A stretch of DNA of 64,000 nucleotides from an uncultured Bacteroidales bacterium (GTDB lineage Bacteria > Bacteroidota > Bacteroidia > Bacteroidales > F082): contig CAMYYB010000002.1 of NCBI GenBank assembly GCA_947303335.1, forward strand, positions 1 through 64,000, in the 5' to 3' direction. The first letter of the stretch is position 1; each line of letters begins with the position of its first letter. The position numbers were made by a program, and so were the translations under genes. Shown piece by piece: positions 25,333-34,000 of the stretch. The notes beneath the pieces are model-generated. The model had not been told where the DNA came from, made no database searches, and saw only the letters and a list, made by a program, of their open reading frames with translations.

Positions 25333-28300
25333 TTAACCTACCACAATATTCACAATCTTCTTCGGCACATAAATCACCTTGCGCACCTGCTTGCCCTCAA
25401 GCCATTTGGCTGACTCGGGGGCAGCGAGAACCGCGGCTTGCACCTCGTCTTGATTCAAAGTGACAGGCAATTCCATATTGAAGCGCATCTTGCCGTTAAA
25501 GCTGACGGGGTAGTTGAAGCTACTCTCCACCGTCTTGCTCTCGTCGTAGACAGGGAACGTGGCATTCACCACTGAGGTATCGTGACCCAACAGGTGCCAC
25601 AGTTCCTCGGCAATATGCGGAGCATAAGGTGAAATCATCACACACAGCGGCTCAAGCACTTCGCGCTTGTTGCACTTCAAATCGGCCAGCTCGTTGACGC
25701 AAATCATAAAGGCCGAAACGACCGTGTTGAACGAAATGCTCTCAATGCCATCTTCTTCCTTCTTGATGAGCTTGTGCAGGCTCTTCAGTTCGGGCGCAGT
25801 AGCAGCTTCGTCGCTGACACAGAACTCGTTGCTCTCGTTATGGAACAGCCTCCAGAACTTGCGCACGAAACGGAAAGTGCCCTCAATGCCCTGTGTGTCC
25901 CAAGGCTTGGACTGTTCCAATGGGCCGAGGAACATCTCATAGAGACGCAGCGTGTCGGCTCCGTATTTCTCCACGAGGTCGTCGGGGTTCTGCACGTTGT
26001 ATTTTGACTTCGACATCTTCTCGACTTCGTTGCCGCAGACATAGATGTCGTTGCCGTCCTTGTCCTTCTCTTTGATGAAGTGGGCATCCTTCAGGTCATC
26101 GCGCCATTGGCGGCAGGCTGCTATATCAAGGATGTCATTGTGTACCATATTAATGTCCACGTGAATCGGGTCACTGAACAGTTCACGGTCAGGAATGTTT
26201 TTGGATACAAAGATGGGACCACGATTATACTCTTCACCTTCAATGAAGGCTGGAACTTCCTTGCCCGCAATCAAGTCCTTGATTTTCTGCTCAACGATAT
26301 GGGTACCAGACCTATAATCATTCAAAACGTCGATGTTGGGCACTAAAAGCAGTTTGTAGCCCTTTGATGCCGCGTATTCCTCCCACGGCTCGGCCACCTT
26401 CTCAAGATTGCCCATACGCTTGATTTCAATAAGGATGCCTTTTTCGGGACAGAAGAAGTCGAACTTACGACGACCGTCCTTATAGTCCTTGACAAATTCC
26501 ACGCCCAAACGCTTGTTCTTGATGATATTCCAAACGTCGTATTCGCACAACTTCTCCAAATTGACACGATAGGCGAAGCTGGAACGTCCCTGAATCATAC
26601 CCTGATTAATCATGCGTTGGAAAGGCTCGTCCTTGCATGACAAGCCAATGTCATACAAGAATTTGCACCAGAAGCGGCTGTAAATCAAGTGGCCGGTGGC
26701 GTGTTCGGCACCACCAATATAGAGGTCGACGTTCTGCCAATAGTCATTGGCCTCGCGGCTGAAGTATTCCTTGTCGTTGTGCGGGTCTTCATAGCGGAAA
26801 TAGTAACCGCTCGATCCGGCAAAGCCCGGCATCGTGTTGGTCTCAATGGGATAGCCTTCCTCGGTGACCCAGTTTTTGGCACGAGCCAAAGGCGGCTCAC
26901 CCGTCGCGGTAGGCTTGTATTCATTGATGGCGGGCAACTCCAATGGCAGCTTTGACTCGTCCATGGCGTAAGGCATTCCGTCCTTATAGTAAATCGGGAA
27001 TGGCTCACCCCAATAACGCTGACGACTGAAGATGGCATCGCGGAGGCGGTAGTTGGTCTTACCTGTACCCACACCTAATTTCTCCAATTCCACAATCATA
27101 CGCTCGATGGCTTTCTTAACCGGCAGGCCGTCGAGGAAACCCGAATTGACCAGTTCGCCGTCCTTGGCATCGAAACTCTCTTCCCATGTTGCTGGGTCGG
27201 TCGGCTCGGTGCCGGGTTTCTTCACCACTTGAATGATGGGCAGGTTAAAGTGACGGGCAAAGGCGAAGTCGCGGCTATCGTGGGCAGGCACAGCCATGAT
27301 GGCACCCGTGCCATATCCCATAAGGACATAGTCGGCAATCCAAATGGGCAGTTTGACACCCGTGATGGGGTTAATGCCATATGCACCCGTAAAAGCTCCG
27401 CTCACCTTGCGCACCTCAGCCATACGCTCACGCTCGCTGCGGTTCTTGGTGCGGGTGATATATTCCTCCACCTCAGCGCGTTGCTCAGGTGTGGTGATTT
27501 CGCTCACCAACTCATGCTCGGGGGCCAGCACCATGAAGGTCGTTCCAAACAAAGTATCCGCACGGGTGGTGAACACTTCCAAATCAATGTCTTTACCCTC
27601 AATCTTGAAGATAACCGAAGCACCCATAGACTTGCCAATCCAATTGCGTTGCAAATCTTTCACTGAATCGCTCCAATCCACCGTCTCCAAACCTTGCAAC
27701 AGACGCTCAGCGTAGGCCGTGATGCGCAGTTGCCACTGCTTCATCGACTTGCGCTCCACAGGAAAGCCGCCACGCACTGAGAGGCCATCGGCCACCTCGT
27801 CGTTAGCCAACACCGTACCCAAACCCGGGCACCAGTTCACCATCGCCTCTGCCTGATAGGCCAAGCGATAGTTCATCAGCACATCCTGCTGTTCCTTCTC
27901 TCCCATCGCCTTCCATTCGGCGGCGGTGAAACTCAGTGGCTTGCTCTCGGCCACGTTAAGGCCTTCCGTGCCTTTTTCTTCGAAGCGATGAATCAGTTTG
28001 CTGATGGGTTGTGCCTTTTGGCAGCCGTTGCAGTAGAAAGAGTTGAACAGTTGGAGAAACGTCCATTGCGTCCACTTGTAATAACTTGGTTCGCAGGTGC
28101 GCACCTCGCGGTCCCAGTCATAGCAGAAGCCTATCTTGTCCATCTGTTCGCGATAGCGGTTGATATTTTTCTCCGTTGTCACAGCTGGATGCGTACCCGT
28201 CTGGATGGCATACTGCTCGGCAGGCAGACCATAGGCATCGTAGCCCATAGGATGCAGCACGTTGAAACCTTTCAGCCTTTTGTATCTCGCGTATATATCA

Positions 28301-28473
28301 GAGGCGATATAACCCAACGGGTGGCCTACATGAAGACCTGCACCCGAAGGGTAGGGAAACATATCCAAGACGTAGAACTTGGGTTTGCTGTGGTCGATGT
28401 CGACCTTATAAATTTTGTTTTCGTGCCAGTACTGCTGCCACTTCTTCTCGATTTCGTTGAAGTTGTAATCCAT
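25333..28473 (-). CDS. leuS: leucyl-tRNA synthetase with an inserted PD-(D/E)XK-like domain
   Basis: This 1,046-residue class I synthetase charges tRNA-Leu. The HIGH motif reads HVGH (48-51), the editing domain holds TTRADTLFG and [10 protein letters not shown], the KMSKS motif is at 819-823, and the C-terminal anticodon and tail domains are complete. It is about 115 residues longer than the roughly 930 usual in the group. The surplus is one block at about 638-752, between [13 protein letters not shown] and the PIFVS...PIHVD stretch, in the leucine-specific domain region before KMSKS. The block resembles DUF559/Vsr-like nucleases: [31 protein letters not shown] (D672, E683, K685) and [16 protein letters not shown]. 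The frame is intact and codon use looks like the rest. Synthetase function is near certain; the domain's role is unknown. Confidence 0.95.
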   Translation of the reverse strand: MDYNFNEIEKKWQQYWHENKIYKVDIDHSKPKFYVLDMFPYPSGAGLHVGHPLGYIASDIYARYKRLKGFNVLHPMGYDAYGLPAEQYAIQTGTHPAVTTEKNINRYREQMDKIGFCYDWDREVRTCEPSYYKWTQWTFLQLFNSFYCNGCQKAQPISKLIHRFEEKGTEGLNVAESKPLSFTAAEWKAMGEKEQQDVLMNYRLAYQAEAMVNWCPGLGTVLANDEVADGLSVRGGFPVERKSMKQWQLRITAYAERLLQGLETVDWSDSVKDLQRNWIGKSMGASVIFKIEGKDIDLEVFTTRADTLFGTTFMVLAPEHELVSEITTPEQRAEVEEYITRTKNRSERERMAEVRKVSGAFTGAYGINPITGVKLPIWIADYVLMGYGTGAIMAVPAHDSRDFAFARHFNLPIIQVVKKPGTEPTDPATWEESFDAKDGELVNSGFLDGLPVKKAIERMIVELEKLGVGTGKTNYRLRDAIFSRQRYWGEPFPIYYKDGMPYAMDESKLPLELPAINEYKPTATGEPPLARAKNWVTEEGYPIETNTMPGFAGSSGYYFRYEDPHNDKEYFSREANDYWQNVDLYIGGAEHATGHLIYSRFWCKFLYDIGLSCKDEPFQRMINQGMIQGRSSFAYRVNLEKLCEYDVWNIIKNKRLGVEFVKDYKDGRRKFDFFCPEKGILIEIKRMGNLEKVAEPWEEYAASKGYKLLLVPNIDVLNDYRSGTHIVEQKIKDLIAGKEVPAFIEGEEYNRGPIFVSKNIPDRELFSDPIHVDINMVHNDILDIAACRQWRDDLKDAHFIKEKDKDGNDIYVCGNEVEKMSKSKYNVQNPDDLVEKYGADTLRLYEMFLGPLEQSKPWDTQGIEGTFRFVRKFWRLFHNESNEFCVSDEAATAPELKSLHKLIKKEEDGIESISFNTVVSAFMICVNELADLKCNKREVLEPLCVMISPYAPHIAEELWHLLGHDTSVVNATFPVYDESKTVESSFNYPVSFNGKMRFNMELPVTLNQDEVQAAVLAAPESAKWLEGKQVRKVIYVPKKIVNIVVG

Positions 28474-28510
28474 ATAACGAGGTATTGTTTGCAGGTTTTG
28501 AAAGAGCCTG

Positions 28511-28518
28511 CAAAGATA
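28511..28518 (-). promoter_or_regulatory. -7 box TATCTTTG of leuS
   Basis: On the minus strand TATCTTTG is followed by CAGG 37 bases before the leuS ATG. It lies after the terminator of the upstream tRNA gene, so leuS has its own promoter. Confidence 0.65.
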
Positions 28519-28576
28519 GGGAAAAAAGGTATTTACGGTTTTAAAATATCAAGATTTCTCACAGTAAGATAGGCAT

Positions 28577-28613
28577 AAAAAAAACAGAAAAGCCTCTTTC
28601 GAAACTTTTCTGT
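28577..28613 (-). terminator. intrinsic terminator of tRNA-Lys
   Basis: On the minus strand ACAGAAAAG, a 12-base loop and CTTTTCTGT form a 9-bp stem followed by eight T. It starts 5 bases after the tRNA 3' end. Confidence 0.85.
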
Positions 28614-28617
28614 TCTG

Positions 28618-28690
28618 TACTCCCGCAGGGGGTCGAACCCTGGACACCCTGATTAAGAGTCAGGTGCTCTACCAACTGAGCTACGGAAGC
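28618..28690 (-). tRNA. tRNA-Lys (anticodon CTT)
   Basis: A 73-base cloverleaf can be drawn. The acceptor arm is GCTTCCG/CGGGAGT with two wobble pairs, the D arm is in GTAGCTCAGTTGGTAGAGCA, the anticodon arm is CTGAC-TCTTAAT-CAG with anticodon CTT, and the T arm has GGTTCGACC. The discriminator base is A and CCA is not encoded. It has its own promoter box (28706-28713) and terminator. Confidence 0.95.
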
Positions 28691-28705
28691 ATCGTTTTGC
28701 GGGTG

Positions 28706-28713
28706 CAAAAGTA
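28706..28713 (-). promoter_or_regulatory. -7 box TACTTTTG of tRNA-Lys
   Basis: On the minus strand TACTTTTG followed by CACCC lies 15 bases before the first base of the tRNA. Confidence 0.65.
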
Positions 28714-28814
28714 CAATCTTTTTTTGTTCCCACAATACTTTTTCTCCACTTTTTTTATCTATTCTTGTAATTTATTATTTATCAGCAAATTATTTACACA
28801 CTATACAACACCTA

Positions 28815-29567
28815 TCAATCAGCAAACCATTGCTTAAACTCACTCACGCGGGCTTTGCTGATAATGATTTTATCAGGTACTTCAACATGGAGGTTCAAAG
28901 CCAACTTGTTGCCAAACCAAATTGACACATCCTTGATGGAAGCACGAGACACGATGTATTGGCGATTGGCGCGGAAAAAGGCTGAAGGCTCCAACTGCTC
29001 CAACAACTCATCCAAGGTCTGGTTGGTATAGTAATACTTGTGGTCGAACGAGACGATTTTAACCATCTTGTCGTCAATGCAGACGTATGCAATATCTTTG
29101 GCCGCCAGCGGGACCAATTTGTCGCGTTCAGGCAAAAGGAAATAATTTCTCCACTTGGGTTTCAACTCTTCAATCCTTTTCACAAGAGCCTTGTAGTCAC
29201 CATTCGTCTCTCCTTTAAAGGCATTGAACTTGTTCATTGCTCTTTCAAGATCCTTCTTGTTGATAGGTTTCAGCAGATAGTCGATACTATTCACTTCGAA
29301 AGCCTTCAAGGCATACTCGTCGTAGGCCGTAGTGAAGATAATGGGGCAAGTAATGTTGACCTTTTCAAAGATAGCAAACGAAGACCCGTCGGCCAAATGA
29401 ATATCCATAAAGACCAAATCGGGCATGGGGTTGGACCGGAACCAGTCCTCGGATTCAGCAACGGTCTGCAGCACTTCGACAACTTCTGTTTCGGGACTGA
29501 CCTTGCCAATCAGCTTACAGAGCGCTTGTGATGCCATTATTTCGTCTTCAATGATTAAAGCTTTCAT
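28815..29567 (-). CDS. LytTR-family response regulator
   Basis: This 250-residue regulator has a receiver domain (residues 1-120) with the acidic pair at IEDE, the phospho-acceptor Asp in DLVFMDIHLADGS, the conserved Thr in FTTAYDEYAL, and Lys in LLKPINKKD. The LytTR DNA-binding domain (about 145-250) shows PLAAKDIAYVCIDDKMVKI and FFRANRQYIVSRASIKDV. It should bind direct repeats upstream of target genes once phosphorylated by the kinase encoded 13 bases upstream. In Bacteroidetes such pairs often control envelope, capsule or polysaccharide genes; the target here is unknown. Confidence 0.92.
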   Translation of the reverse strand: MKALIIEDEIMASQALCKLIGKVSPETEVVEVLQTVAESEDWFRSNPMPDLVFMDIHLADGSSFAIFEKVNITCPIIFTTAYDEYALKAFEVNSIDYLLKPINKKDLERAMNKFNAFKGETNGDYKALVKRIEELKPKWRNYFLLPERDKLVPLAAKDIAYVCIDDKMVKIVSFDHKYYYTNQTLDELLEQLEPSAFFRANRQYIVSRASIKDVSIWFGNKLALNLHVEVPDKIIISKARVSEFKQWFAD

Positions 29568-29580
29568 AGCACATCTATTT

Positions 29581-30660
29581 TCAATTCTTTACGAGTGGCA
29601 AAGTTACAATAAAATCTTTTCCGTCATCACTAATCTCCACTTTTTTATTCCATTGCAGTCGATAACGTTCCGTCAAATTGGCCAAACCAATGCCATTACT
29701 ATCCTCCTTCATGACCTTTGGCTGTATGGCATTACTAACAACCAGGTGATCCTCGGCATCGGTTGAAATATGCACCACTAACGGGCATTTGACTGAAATG
29801 ACATTATGCTTGATGGCATTCTCTACCAAGCCCTGTATAGCTAAAGGAGGAACCAAATAGTCATCGTATCGCTCATGGTTGATATGATGGTCGAAAACGA
29901 GATTGTCACCATAGCGTATTTTTAGCATTCTACAATAATCGGCGGTGCATTTCAACTCCTCGGCGAGGGTAACCACCTCGCGTTTCTGTAAAGTGTAGCG
30001 CAACACGTTGCAAAGCTGCTGGACATATTCCTCAGCACGATCGGGGTCCACTGTGATGAGTGACTGGAGGGTGTTCATAGAGTTGAAAAGGAAATGCGGG
30101 TCAAGCTGGTTTTTCAAGGCCTCGTAACGCGAGCTGAAACTCTCGGCGCGAAGCATCTCATTCTCAACAGCCGTCATCTTCTCCAAATGCATCGAACGCA
30201 ATAAATAGCCTATCATGACAGGCAACACAATCAGCGGCATATCGCCTAACCAACTCCTGAAGAAAACTCGGGAAGGAAGATGATCCTTATACTCGGGCGG
30301 AGACCAGATTTGATGGTTCAGCATAGTAATTAAGGTGCTGATGGTCAGACCCACCAACAACGACCCCACGATATTGGCCACCAATTCGTCACGCCGTTTC
30401 TCAAAAGGATAGCTCAACACTTTACGCTCATAGAGGAACAGCAGAAACGTCATGATGAAGCTGAACACAACATTACCCAACACAATAATCCAATAAGCCG
30501 GCTTGACATCAAAAGGCTCAACCATCGGCATCAAGGGACGGCTGAAATGACGCTTCAAGATAAAGAGCACATAAAAGCCTATGGTTATTGCCAAAGAGAG
30601 AAACGCAATCCGCTTGAGCGACAAATAAGCGTTGACATTATTTCTTTCGTTCTTGTTCAT
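29581..30660 (-). CDS. LytS/YehU-type sensor histidine kinase
   Basis: This 359-residue kinase has four membrane helices (about residues 14-160). A His_kinase domain follows with LKNQLDPHFLFNSMNTLQSLI (phospho-accepting His in PHF), then HATPase with LVPPLAIQGLVENAIKHN and SNGIGLANLTERY. This layout partners LytTR regulators, and the regulator gene follows directly. I chose the ATG at 30660; the longer reading begins with TTG. A terminator hairpin lies only 13 bases upstream of this start, so the leader must be very short or the hairpin must be read through. Confidence 0.9.
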   Translation of the reverse strand: MNKNERNNVNAYLSLKRIAFLSLAITIGFYVLFILKRHFSRPLMPMVEPFDVKPAYWIIVLGNVVFSFIMTFLLFLYERKVLSYPFEKRRDELVANIVGSLLVGLTISTLITMLNHQIWSPPEYKDHLPSRVFFRSWLGDMPLIVLPVMIGYLLRSMHLEKMTAVENEMLRAESFSSRYEALKNQLDPHFLFNSMNTLQSLITVDPDRAEEYVQQLCNVLRYTLQKREVVTLAEELKCTADYCRMLKIRYGDNLVFDHHINHERYDDYLVPPLAIQGLVENAIKHNVISVKCPLVVHISTDAEDHLVVSNAIQPKVMKEDSNGIGLANLTERYRLQWNKKVEISDDGKDFIVTLPLVKN

Positions 30661-30672
30661 ATTACACAAAAT

Positions 30673-30701
30673 AAAAACGCCATACTAAGATGGCGTTTTT
30701 T
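30673..30701. terminator. terminator between the small secreted protein and the kinase
   Basis: AACGCCAT (30676-30683) and ATGGCGTT (30690-30697), 6-base loop, with A and T runs on either side. It ends the adhesin/small-protein transcript on the minus strand. It may also act as an attenuator for the kinase gene. Confidence 0.8.
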
Positions 30702-30741
30702 CTCCCTTATACGGGGAGTTTTAGAAATGGATTGAATTTCA

Positions 30742-30999
30742 TCATTCTTTTTCACTCTTACGGCCTTTACCGAGGAGATAAGCCCCACCCAAGACGGTAA
30801 GCAGCAAGATGCCGCTACCAGTAGGTGCAAAGCCTTCAGCTTGGTCCCACTCCACTCCATGGAAGGGAACAATATTGCCTAACTCATCCATCTCGCCACA
30901 GCGATTTGTTAACGACTCGTCATCGAGGAAGATTTGAGCCGTAACAGGTGCTACCGAAAGCATGGCAACCATAAGAATGGCAAAAACTCTCTTTTTCAT
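30742..30999 (-). CDS. 85-residue secreted protein with tripartite C-terminal anchor
   Basis: The protein has a signal peptide (MKKRVFAILMVAMLSVAPVTAQ), a mature part of only about 35 residues (acidic, one Cys, WDQAEG), then PTGSG (59-63), a hydrophobic helix ILLLTVLGGAYLLG and a basic end GKGRKSEKE. Motif, helix and positive tail are the three parts of sorting signals used by sortase- or exosortase-like systems. Short Bacteroidetes proteins with a P-x-x-G-G-type end look similar to me. It lies 45 bases after the giant adhesin gene and probably shares its transcript. A start at 31029 would add ten residues before the signal. Confidence 0.7.
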   Translation of the reverse strand: MKKRVFAILMVAMLSVAPVTAQIFLDDESLTNRCGEMDELGNIVPFHGVEWDQAEGFAPTGSGILLLTVLGGAYLLGKGRKSEKE

Positions 31000-31044
31000 T
31001 TCATTGGGTCTTTTGCAATTTGTTCTCATGTCTTGGTCCTCCTC

Positions 31045-34000
31045 TTATTTGATAACGATTTTCTGTACTTTAGTTCCATTGACTGTGTCGAGCCGCAACA
31101 AGTACACACCCACGCTGACATCAGGCAAAGCTGTTGCGGTTTGCATTCCTTGAAGCTCTTTCGACATTACTTTACGTCCTGTTACATCAAACATCTGAAG
31201 CGTACCCTCGCCGTTGACCACAAGTTCGTCACCCGACTGGAATGCGAAGTTCGTAACTTGCTGGTCGCCTTCCGTCTGGTGATCATCAATGCCTGTATAC
31301 CCGAACAAGAGACGGAAACGGCTGCGATAATCCGATGTGCTTGCCACGAAACGATACTCTCTTTCAGTAAGGCAATCCACGTCGACACCCGTCATATTGT
31401 CAATCAGGTGCAGATAACTGAAATTGCCGTTTTGCGTATTCCATGTCATTGTGTATTCACCGTTCTCGTATGCCTCGAAACGGATGGGCACTTCGGCCAT
31501 ACCAGGCTTGGTGAACGCAATCGCCCAGTCACGATCCTCATAGCGGCACCATACGTGGCACGTGGCAAGCCTTAAGTCACGCATCATGAGAGCTCCGCCT
31601 TGGTCAGGTCTACCCAACTCCACCGTGGTCATATCACGGTTTCCTGTGGCATCTGTAGCAAACAGGTTCACCAAAGGATAAGCAGGCTGTTCCGCATCAC
31701 GGAAATGACCGCCATCACCATAGACATCACGCATGTCAGGGGTGAACACGGCAGTAGTATCATCCGACTCACACGCCAGCTGTATCATGAATCCCTGATG
31801 AGGCGCAATGTACCTTGGCGCACCGTACGGATTCACTGAAGAATGGTAAGCATAGTATTTGTATCCTCCAGGATAGGTAGTGTCAGCATCCACGTATGGA
31901 TCTTCATCAAGCACGGTGTAATACCAACTTGTGGTGTCGCAATCCCAGAAAGCACTGCTATTCTTCCATGCAAACTTATCGAAATCAAGATATGCCAAAT
32001 AAGGATTACCTAACAAGTTGTAACCTGGTCTGACATTATTATGGAAAGTAACAGGAATGGCCAGCTGAGGCTCGTTACCATTCAACATGCCATAGCATTG
32101 CAGGTAAGTGGGTTGGCGTGTGGCCAAAAGATAGCCCTTGCCCACAACAAGCATTTCTTCATTTTGATAGGGTATAGGAACCAGCGTGTCGTCCTCATGC
32201 CAGTGGCTCTGGCTGTTGCGTTTGAAATTCACCCAATGGTGGTCGGCCTCAGAATAAGTGTAATAGTCCCAATCCTGATAATAGTTTTCATGATTGACCC
32301 CCACAGGTGTTGTATTGTCATTAGACACATAGTTTGTACCATAAACATGGCTTGGGAAATAGCCATCACGTTCCGATTCATCATAGAACTGATAATAAGG
32401 CATCGGATCACCCGAAGCACTGGATGAATGCCCATAACTGAACAGATACTGCGTTGTATCTTCAGTTCCATCACTCTTGACATACTTCACAGCAAGCGGA
32501 GCATTGGCCAACGGGGTAGAGAACATGTGCCAGTCGATATAGTCAATCATGTCCCCTCCATAAGTAGGATTAGCACCATTAGCACCAGCTGAATTGTCCA
32601 AAGTAACACCAACGTAGGCATTGAGCGTATCGTTCTGTATCAAGCTCACTTTCTCATCAATGTATAGTTTCGCACCTGAATGGACATTGCCGTTCACATT
32701 ACCGTTGCTTTGATACAGGCAAATAGCGGCAGTATCAGCCTGAGCAGGATATGCAGCAATCAGATCGTTAATCTGAGCATAATGCAGGAAGAACTCGCTC
32801 TCGCCCCCATTGGAAGTGCCCAAGCAGGCCACTGCATCCGTCGAAGGCATCCGCAAGATGGGATAATCTCCATTGATGGCAGTGGTAGTCGGTCTCATCC
32901 AGGAGGTATAAATGGAGTAGCTACCGTTCATATCGTTCACCCAATTATTGAGACAAAGCAGCATCTGCTTATCAGGATATGGATCGGGGGAGGGCTCAAC
33001 CGGAATATAAGTACTGTTACCTTCCACCACATGAACTTGGACATCCCGCCTTAAATATAAATAAGGTGTCTCAGCATTGTTGTCGTAATAACGATAATTG
33101 GTGAAAACGCTACGTGGATTCTTATTTGCCACATAACGCACGCTGCCTTCCCTGGAATAGCAGTATTGCAAATCAGCGTTTTCGTTGTGCTGGCCAACAA
33201 ACCATCCAAAGCTGGTGGCCGTAGGAACCGTGCCTCTCAGCCTCACATAGCAATTCGCTATCCCTCCTGAGTTTTCGCCGACAAGACCGCCAAAATACTG
33301 TCCTGTGCCAATAAAGTTGAACTTCGGGTTGGCAAAACTGTTGTAAAGACTACCACTCACAATCTGTCCCACGATTCCGCCCATCTTTCCGCCTTCAATA
33401 TCAGGCATGGCGCAAATGGAATGAATCAAGGTCGTGCTATTGCCATCAAGACCCATACGACCCACAGCACCACCCACAATCATACCCGGGCTTTGAACGT
33501 TCAGACGGGCTGAAGCCTCACAATTGCGCAATACGGCACCGCTTTCCATTTCGGCAACAAGCGCGCCCACAAAAAGGTCATCGTTGTTCTCAATATTAAA
33601 CAGAGCATCCTCGAGGAACATATCCTGAACCACTCCCTCTTCAACATTACCAAAGAAGCCATAACCATAGTGAGTCTTGTAGGCCATACTGATAATGCCT
33701 TGAATAGTATGGCCATTGCCGTTAAATATTCCTTTGAAAGGTGCTTGCTCGTTCGTATCAGGATTGGAAATACCGATGGGTACCCATCCAAATTCACTCA
33801 TATCCAAATCAGCATTAAGGTAGATAACGGTATCCATCAAACTATGCGGCGGAAGGTCGGGCAAACCTTCAACATCCTTTCTTCCATTGACACACGTAAT
33901 CAGCCAAGCCAAATCCTCTCTCGAGTCAATATTGTCAAAGCTGAAGCCCTCAGGCTCAACGACGACAGCTTCGGGCCAAAAACCATACAGATAGACATGA

